From contig NW_022881614.1 of assembly GCF_003369915.1 (NCBI RefSeq), forward strand, positions 8,019,001 to 8,083,000: 64,000 nt of DNA, written 5' to 3'. The DNA comes from Drosophila miranda (Eukaryota; Arthropoda; Insecta; Diptera; Drosophilidae). Below the pieces are notes generated by a model that saw nothing but the letters and a program-made list of their open reading frames with translations, was not told the DNA's origin and ran no database searches. Of the stretch, positions 57,823 through 64,000 are shown one piece after another. The position numbers and the translations under genes were made by a program. The stretch's first letter is position 1. Every line of letters begins with the position of its first letter.

Positions 57823-58823
57823 GGTTTGTTTATCTTCGTTTTTTGTGTTCAGCTTCTTGTTTTCTTGATCTGCACGTGGTGCATTGGTAAACTCGCAGAA
57901 GCGCCCCCCAGCGGTGAGAAACAAAAACAAAACGAGTGGGAAAACTCACTCAATTCAACAGCTTCGACAGCGATGACAGCAGCACTGCCGAAGATCCCAA
58001 TTTTAAACTATATTGAGTTATTTTTAGTGTGAATATGAGTTTTTATCCCATAAAAAAGCTCATACCAATCGCAATCACACTCAAGAGCGACAGAGCTCAT
58101 TTTCGCGTAGTAAATATACAGTGTGACCGCATTCATTTTTTAACTCGTAGAAATATAGAACTTTTTTTAAACACACAGGGTGACCATTTGCAGTATATTA
58201 TATATTTTATATATTTAGAAACATCCATACGCAGATTTTCGGAATTTTTTCTCTCTCCCATTGAGATTCCGCAGTATATACTGTATGGTTAGTGGGCTTG
58301 GGCTTGGGCGCGCAGTTCTAATATCAAGTCGATAGTATCGACAGCTGGATATACCCTTTTCTGGGATTTGCGTACTTTCTCTCTTATTTCACACATAAAT
58401 CATATAAAATGGAGTACTTAAGATTAGCCAGTACCTTGTACAAAACTTATTCATCAACCGGATCCAACTATGGAATCAGGGAATATGATTTCCGTTCATG
58501 GACAGCGTACTATTAACCCATTGTAGACCAGGGGGTATTTAAATGCACTCTTCGAATATTATGCAATTTCTTCAATTTTAGGGCAGTTCAGGTGAAAGAA
58601 ATTGTGTATATTTTTGATTGAGAAAGTTTTGTGGGGAGAGAGGAAGGATGGATTTACGAGAAGAACCTACAAACAGTATTGTTTTCCGCCGTTTAACTGA
58701 AGTTGTTCACCTGTTTAAAAAGAGGGGGCTTAAGTGGGCTAAGTTCCACTACCAAATTTTTCTTTTAAACATTCCTCGTGCAAAATTATTTTAGAATCAG
58801 CGAGAACTTTACATTTTATTAAA
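57823..58823. other. intergenic region between GRWD1 orthologue and Tom6
   Basis: Divergent promoters: Motif 1 for the minus-strand gene; for Tom6 no clear core motif was seen. 'TCGATAGTATCGA' at about 58329 is DRE-like but split. It also contains the 19-base string shared with 404-422. Confidence 0.5.
58119..58129 (-). promoter_or_regulatory. Motif 1 core promoter of the GRWD1 orthologue
   Basis: On the minus strand 'CGGTCACACTG' followed by 'TATATTTA', the Motif 1 plus Motif 6-like arrangement of TATA-less fly promoters, about 300 bp upstream of the start codon at 57822. A variant, 'TGGTCACCCTG' on the minus strand, lies at about 58179-58189. Confidence 0.55.
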
Positions 58824-59046
58824 ATGGTGAAGTCTGTTAATCCCCTGAGTTTTGTGCGCGGCATTTACAACAACGAGTTCCAATGGTGAGTGCCCAGAGA
58901 CACAGTGCCCGGTCGGAAGGCTTTACATAATCTGAATCTTATTTGGCAGGATGCTGGTCAAGAGCTACGCCCTCTTCTTTTTGGGTGTCCGTGTGGCCAA
59001 GGAGTTGGCGGGCCTGGAACTGATGCCCGCCGTGGGACCAGCGTAG
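58824..59046 (+). CDS. Tom6: Tom6: small subunit of the mitochondrial TOM import complex
   Basis: Two exons, 58824-58885 and 58950-59046, spliced GTGAGT to 'TTTGGCAG' through a TGG codon; 52 residues. The protein reads 'FVRGIYNNEFQW', then a single hydrophobic helix 'SYALFFLGVRVAKELAGLEL' and the end 'MPAVGP'. This parallels vertebrate TOMM6 (GVYRFATDRNDF..., LGLFAAGVWLARNL, DLMAPQPGV) in order, length of the tail and helix placement. Tom6 stabilises the TOM40 pore in the outer membrane. No lesion is seen. Polyadenylation signal AATAAA at 59112-59117. Confidence 0.82.
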
Positions 59047-59169
59047 ATACTGACATGAAAACAAAACTGTATGCGCCGTGTACAAATAAGGCAGTTAAAG
59101 TTAACTAGTTTAATAAAAACAGGGGAGAACGACTATGTATTTACACGTGTGTCGAGCTGAGTGATTAGA

Positions 59170-60400
59170 TTAACTTCTGCTCACTATCAGTTCCTTGATC
59201 TTGGTCTCGTCCGTGTCGATCTCGTGTATCAGACTATTGGCCAGCACGCTGGGAGTCATCTCGCGCTGCAGGAAGTTGGCCACCAGCTGCCTGCTGGGCA
59301 CGGCGCCTCCATGGGCTAGAATCTCCGCTCGGTACCTCTCTCCAGACTGTCTGTTGAAGGGATTACTCTCGAAGTATGGGGCAGACCGTAGTAGCGGTTC
59401 TGCACAGCCTTAAGAGTCTCCGTGGTATTGCCGCCCTTTTGGGCCATGTCTCCGTGATACTCCTGATCCAGGGCCGAGTAGAAGACCTGGAGCTGTGTCT
59501 CGCTGGCAGCAAATAGATGCTTTGAGGCGCACAGCCGTTGCACCATGTCCTCGGAGATGGGTTTGTGCGTCTGGAAGTGGCGGGCGAATGTGCGCAGCAC
59601 GCGAGGGTCGCTGGCGAAGTACTCCATGAGAACACTCGGCACATCCGCAAAGTCCGTGGCGCATCGAGTGCCCGTCACGTGCTGGTACTCGGTCCGCGCC
59701 AGCATAGAGTGCATGGCATGGCCCATTTCCTGGAAAAGATTATCCACCCGTGACGGCGACAGCAGAGTCGGTGCAGCCCATCGGGGCTGGGCCAGTCCCA
59801 GCATAACCACAACGATGGGCAGCTGATAGGTTCCATCGGGCAGCCGCTTTCCTCCTTGGATTGTGAAATGGCAGTCCTGGTTGGGCTTGCCGCTCCGCTC
59901 GAAGAAGTCGCAGTATATGTAGCCAAGCAGACCCTCGCTCTCATGCACAACGGCCAGCTTGTAGATGTCGCTGTGCCAGGACACGCCCGGCTCCATTTCG
60001 CTGTTCTCCAGTCGGACACCGTACAGCTCTTGGAGCAGATTGTCCAGACCCTCCATACAGCCGCCGAGTGAGAAGTATGGGAGGAACTCATTGGCCTGCT
60101 CCTCAAGCGACTGTCGCTTCAATTGTGTGGTAAAGTACGGCGTGTCCCAGATCTCGGCCAGAACATTGTGCTGACCGCTCTCCTTGCGGTTCATCTGCGT
60201 CATGACTGCAAAGTCCGCTTCGGCGCGTGGATGCAGTTGATCAGACAGGTTGTCAATAAATTCACGGACAAGTTCTGGCCGTTCCATAGTACTGGCATTG
60301 AGAGCACGATGAGCGTATGTCTCGAAGCCACAGCTCTTGGCTAGTTCATGTCGACACAGCAGCTGTTGCGTGACCTTCCATCCATGGCCACAATTATAAG
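59170..60400 (-). pseudogene. CG7791: mitochondrial intermediate peptidase (Mipep), truncated and inactivated
   Basis: M3-family oligopeptidase that trims an octapeptide from some imported matrix proteins. Only about the C-terminal half is present; the frame begins near 'CGHGWKVTQQLL' at about 60390 where repeat DNA takes over. Conserved blocks: 'PFFSLG'-like 'YFSLGGCMEGL', 'KLAVVHESEGLLGYIYCDFF', 'QDCHFTIQGG', 'HVTGTRC'. The zinc motif HEMGH is QEMGH (Gln codon 59730-59732), removing the first zinc ligand. Near 59365 about 40 residues (the segment between 'YYGLP' and 'NPFNR') are deleted and the frame shifts; the natural C-terminus continues in another frame to a TAA at 59170-59172. Orthologue number from memory. 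Confidence 0.88.
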
Positions 60401-60707
60401 TTATTGATCTGAATTATGAAGTCTAGTGTAAGTTAGGCTAGGGCAAAGCGGGAGCGCAATAAAAGCTCGCTCTCTCGCTCTTGGCGAATTCGTAGGTTTG
60501 CCACCGTAGGTTAGCTAGAGTAAGAGATTTGAATTGTGAAGAAAATATAGTTGTTCGCCAACCTTGAATTAGATCGAGCGTATCAAGTTTTTCGCCCCGC
60601 CAAATAAATAATTTAAATTACAGCCACCCAAAGTTTTCGGTAATTGATTAGAAAAACTCTTCTAATTTTTCATGGCGCCCCCGGGTGGACTGTAAAGTGA
60701 ATTATAG
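60401..60707 (+). repeat. truncated LTR and leader of a BEL-like element, plus orientation
   Basis: 'GATCTGAATTATGA', a CTAG block and an AATAAAA signal follow the same order as in the candidate LTR at 61648-61964 read on the minus strand, though diverged. 'TGGCGCCCCCGGGTGGAC' (60673-60690) looks like a primer-binding site just beyond it. The first about 180 nt of the LTR is missing where it meets the Mipep fragment. Confidence 0.45.
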
Positions 60708-60740
60708 CAAAGACTATACAATACCAAGATGTCGCATGAG
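60708..60740 (+). repeat. 33-bp inverted-repeat arm (left)
   Basis: Identical in reverse complement to 61432-61464 (contains 'ACTATACAATACCAAGATG'). Flanking sequence on both sides is similar but diverged, so it is the best-kept part of a longer inverted pair. Confidence 0.85.
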
Positions 60741-61431
60741 GAACAAATGCTTTTTCAATTTTCGTTTGACGCTTCATGGTACGGGCGCGGGGCTAGTACT
60801 TCAATTCTCTTTTACGCTACCTTCGCCTCCGAAGTGCTACTCGGCTTCGTCAATGCCTCGGTCAGCACGAGCTCGAGCCAACCCAGAAATATGCTTGTAG
60901 TTGTGTATATGTGTGTATGTCCTAGGTCGGCACGGCCATAAACCGGTTTCGCCCGCAGCATATACGGCTTTTAGCTTCACACACAAGCGCACTGAAAGCA
61001 TGTCAGTGCCTGCGTGCCGAAACCGTAGGGCAGCGTGGTCGCTGATGTCTTTGGCGCGGCACAGTGGGGACTCAGCCGAAATAGTCAAAAAATTGTATGA
61101 GTGCTTTAGATAAATTTAATGTACGCATCTAATAGAGAATTTTCCAATCGAATTTTCAAGATAGTTTTAGTTTAGGAGATATAAGCACTCAAAGTTTAAC
61201 ATTTTTTCAGTGTGCAAATATTTATTGACTAACTAACTAATTTAGCAAGCTGAGACGGCCAAAGGTCCCACCGCTTCGACGGTGAAGGCATTGCCGAACA
61301 GACGAAACCGATGGGCAGCGGGGTCGCGATAGAGACGAAGTACAGGCGAAAAGGGAATTGAAACCCCGCGCGCTCCCTCGTGCCTTTTGTGTCCTAATGT
61401 TAGGACCCGCCCTAGAACAGCTTTTTGGTCG
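60741..61431. other. diverged repeat DNA between inverted arms
   Basis: Short frames beginning 'MSHE' follow each arm in opposite directions but have no family motif and differ from each other. Related blocks ('GCCGAAACCGTAGGGCAGCG' and 'GACGAAACCGATGGGCAGCG') occur near 61016 and 61300 in the same orientation. Origin not identified. Confidence 0.4.
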
Positions 61432-61464
61432 CTCATGCGACATCTTGGTATTGTATAGTCTTTG
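61432..61464 (-). repeat. 33-bp inverted-repeat arm (right)
   Basis: Reverse complement of 60708-60740; it lies downstream (on the minus strand) of the candidate BEL LTR, as the left arm lies downstream of its LTR-like block. Confidence 0.85.
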
Positions 61465-61647
61465 ATTATAGGCAACAACAATAAGTGACAGTGACACAAG
61501 AAATTGCAGTATATACATACATATATGCAAATATATTCGTTGCCCGCGTCGTGTGTGTGTGCAATCGGCAATCAATTTGTAAAATATCATCGCGTCGGTC
61601 GCGACAACAATAATTTTTTTGCAAATTCTGCTACCGCCGAGGGATGC

Positions 61648-61964
61648 TGTACGAGCTAAGTCCCTCCAACAGTTTTCCAGTGGAATCCGTCTACACAATT
61701 AAGACCTTCCTTAATCCGCTCGATGTAGTTCCTTGCTCGTTCGTTTTATTCCGCTTGTCTCTTAAATCTAGTGATCATAATTCAGATCGTTTTGGCTCGA
61801 TACTATTGATACTATCGATTGCGCTTCTTTATATGTAAATAATGTAACGCGCCAACTTCAAATTAATTCACAATTTTAGTAATATTTACATATTAATTCA
61901 AATATTCAAATTGTTAACCTTTATAAAGTAATTTAATCCTATATTCTATTAAGGGGCGTCAACA
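61648..61964 (-). repeat. candidate BEL/Pao LTR
   Basis: On the coding strand starts TGTTGACGCCCC directly after a polypurine tract and may end '...GTACA' at 61648 (about 317 bp, TG...CA ends). It contains AATAAAAC near 61745. The outer end is a guess because no second LTR is in the window. Confidence 0.5.
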
Positions 61965-63979
61965 TTCTCCCCCCCTTGGAAGCTCCTTCCAACATTAAGT
62001 TCATCGGCATCTGTAGGCAGCGGGCAGAGCTTATGTACGTTGCGCTTAAATAATCCAGTCTTGGTCCTGAGTGTTACAACCCGAACTGCACCATCAGCTC
62101 CTGGGTGCACCTCTGCAACTCTTCCCAGCCGCCATTGTCCGGGCGGAGCGTTGTCTTCCGCAATAAGGACCAGTGTACCAAGTTGAATGTTGTTGGCTAC
62201 AGTGCTCCACTTTGTCCGCTTCTGCAGCAACTTCAAATATTCCGACGACCAGCGGTGCCAGAACATGTGGTGTACCATTAGAATGCGTTTCCAATGGTTG
62301 CTCATGGACCGTTTCAACAGTGCGTCGGCTACTGGTTCTACTAACGCGTTCAGGGGTCGGCCAACCAAGAAATGACCGGGAGTTAGCGCCTCGAAGTCAT
62401 TCGGGTCCGATGACAAGGGATGCAGAGGTCTAGAATTCATCACCGCTTCTACTTTTATGATGACAATCGAAAGATCTTCGTAGTTAAGTGCTGTGCTGTT
62501 GGTGCATTTCACGAGCAGCTGTTTGGCCACCTTCACGGCGCTCTCCCATAATCCTCCAAAGTGAGGGGAGCGTGGGGGGATGAAGTGAAACCTGACTCCT
62601 CGCTGGCTGCATTCGTCGTCAATGAGCTTCTGACTTGGCGAGTCGAAAGCTCTGTTGAGCTCTCGTGACGCACCTACAAAATTGGTGGCGTTGTCGCAAT
62701 ATAGGTCAGAACTCAATCCACGTCGTGCAAAGAACCGTTTTAGCGCCGCGATGAACGCATTTGAGCTTAAGTCCGACACGATCTCTATATGGCAGGCCTT
62801 TGTTGCAAAGCATACAAATATGCACAGATACACCTTTACTGGGCGATTTCCTCGCATGTGAAAGTGCATCCATATTGGTCCAGCAAAGTCCAGTCCAGCG
62901 CGCTCGAAGGGGTAGATATTGCCTCGCACTCGGTTAGCTGGCAGCGCTCCCATCAGCTGTGTTTCAGCGAGCGGCCGACGACGAAAGCATGGTATGCAGC
63001 CACGGATCACCCTGCGGGCAAGTTTCCTGCAATTGATTACCCAATATCTCTGTCGCAAAAAGGCACATAGCGATTGTGCCCCGGCATGTAAATTCTTTCG
63101 ATGTGTGAGTTCAACAAGCGCCTCTACCACTTTATGGTTGCTCGGCATTAAGATGGGATGCCTTGTGTCAAATGGCAATTCGGCATTGGACAACCTTCCG
63201 CCGACTCGAATAATAGTTATTCCCTCTTCCTCTTGTAAAAACGGGCTTAAACTCTGAATTCTCGCTGATTTGATCACCTTTCCTTTTTTAAGCTTAATGA
63301 ATTCCTCATGCAAGCTCAACTGCTGCACATTATATACAATATAGCGCAATCCGCCCTCCATTTCAGCTGCAGTAAGGTTGCCTGTTTCATTTGAGTTTGA
63401 TCTCAACGATATTCTACGCCAGCGAAAAATATAGCTAAAAACTCGCTGCAATTTGAGGAAATCATTTGCAAATTTGCATCTCCCCACGACATCTAACTTC
63501 TCATTACTTTCTACCTTTCCAACTGTCAGCGAGAACTTACATTTCCTCTCCTCTGGAACTGTTTGTATTTCCTCACTCCAATTAAATTTGGTCCAGTCAT
63601 CTGCTGCGTCCATTCAAAATTCTGGACCGTTCCACCACATCGTTGACTTGCTCAATTCGGTTACCAATAATCCCCTAGATACAATATCTGCAGGGTTTGA
63701 TTTGGTGTCGACCTTGAACCAATCATGTACATGTGTGAGCTCTTGTATTTGAGCCACCCTATTGGCAACGAAGGTGGTCCATCGACTAGCATGTGACGAC
63801 AGCCAATTTAACACAATTGTGGAGTCCGTGAAATAGTTAACCTTCTCTACTGGTATGTGAAGACAGGCGCATACCTTTGCCATTAGCTTGGCCACTAACA
63901 ATGCCCCTTGTAACTCTAAGCGTGGCAATGATGTTACCCTAACTGGGGCTACTTTGGACTTGGCCGTTACCAGTCGCAC
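61949..63979 (-). pseudogene. BEL/Pao retrotransposon pol, C-terminal part (RNase H, integrase)
   Basis: Runs in from the right window edge. RNase H-like part: 'KVAPVRVTSLPRLELQGA', 'YFTDSTIVLNWL', 'NPADIVSRG'. After 'WWNGPEF' a TGA (63611-63613) interrupts the frame, then 554 codons of integrase: zinc domain 'HAGAQSLCAFLRQRYW...C..C', catalytic core 'GLDFAGPI', 'LYCDNATNFVGA', 'HFGGLWESAVK' (D, D, E all present), and the C-terminal DUF5641-type block 'WKRILMVHHMFWHRWSSEYL' and 'PPGQWRLGRVAEVHPG' typical of BEL/Pao. It ends just inside the LTR. Integrase looks intact, but the TGA breaks the polyprotein. Upstream gag, protease and RT are outside the window. Confidence 0.9.
61965..61979 (-). 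other. BEL polypurine tract
   Basis: Coding-strand 'AAGGGGGGGAGAA' immediately before the LTR start; this fixes the 3' end of the internal region. Confidence 0.65.
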
Positions 63980-64000
63980 CGAAATTCCTCCCCCTTCATC

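Noticed and set aside
60685..61113. Short 'MSHE' frames as a small host gene
   Set aside because: The two copies diverge without coding-like substitution patterns and sit in inverted repeat DNA.
1..64000. tRNA, rRNA or snRNA genes
   Set aside because: No cloverleaf with A/B boxes or known RNA motif was convincing on reading; a covariance-model scan would be needed to exclude them fully.

Overview
This is eukaryotic, insect DNA from a Drosophila of the obscura group. The best fit is a degenerating region of Muller element C, most plausibly the neo-Y of D. miranda. Three things point there. (1) The host genes SRPK, dup (Cdt1) and Pms2 lie side by side; from memory these are neighbours on D. 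melanogaster arm 2R (Muller C). (2) The window is filled with about a dozen whole or partial copies of one Helitron/DINE-1-like element that I match to the obscura-group ISY family: a palindromic 5' end 'TATACCCGATACTC', a (GTCY)n microsatellite in the middle, and a 3' hairpin ending near 'GTTCCCCCTCGTT'. (3) Most host genes are broken by insertions, frameshifts, nonsense changes and truncations. Chromosome assignment is inference; no species label was available.

Layout. 1-400: hobo/Hermes-type hAT transposase relic. 400-1480: unexplained host DNA. 1481-10530: a tandem duplication of about 4.53 kb (1481-6006 and 6007-about 10530), each unit being host noncoding DNA followed by ISY elements. 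10485-13387: ISY array containing a 989-bp inversion whose two breakpoints can be rejoined by eye. 13390-14893: host DNA, no gene seen. 14894-16014: full-length ISY. 16184-28108: three R1/LOA-type LINEs, all on the minus strand and all joined at (GT)n tracts with long target-site duplications; one carries an ISY insertion. 28436-39649: the SRPK region, with a tandem duplication that gives a 5'-truncated SRPK copy (29521-32893) next to a complete gene (34859-38439), which is divergent from dup.

39650-42593: dup/Cdt1, intact in three exons, with E-box, DRE and E2F-like sites upstream. 42885-43984: ISY. 44198-54589: Pms2 pseudogene, split by a 7.85-kb Ty3/gypsy element (45705-53556) that itself carries an ISY in its reverse transcriptase. 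54651-56268: sugar-transporter pseudogene on the minus strand, joined to Pms2 within an intron of each so that both lack their 3' exons. 56451-57822: GRWD1 orthologue with two frameshifts. 58824-59046: intact two-exon Tom6 microprotein. 59170-60400: 5'-truncated mitochondrial intermediate peptidase with a lost zinc ligand and an internal deletion. 60400-64000: LTR-retroelement pieces, with a BEL/Pao pol fragment running off the right edge.

How the parts relate: dup (replication licensing), SRPK (SR-protein kinase) and Tom6 (mitochondrial import) look functional, while Pms2, GRWD1, Mipep and the transporter have lost function by independent lesions. ISY copies act both as insertions and as breakpoints for duplication and inversion. 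I found no bacterial genes, CRISPR array, rRNA or convincing tRNA.
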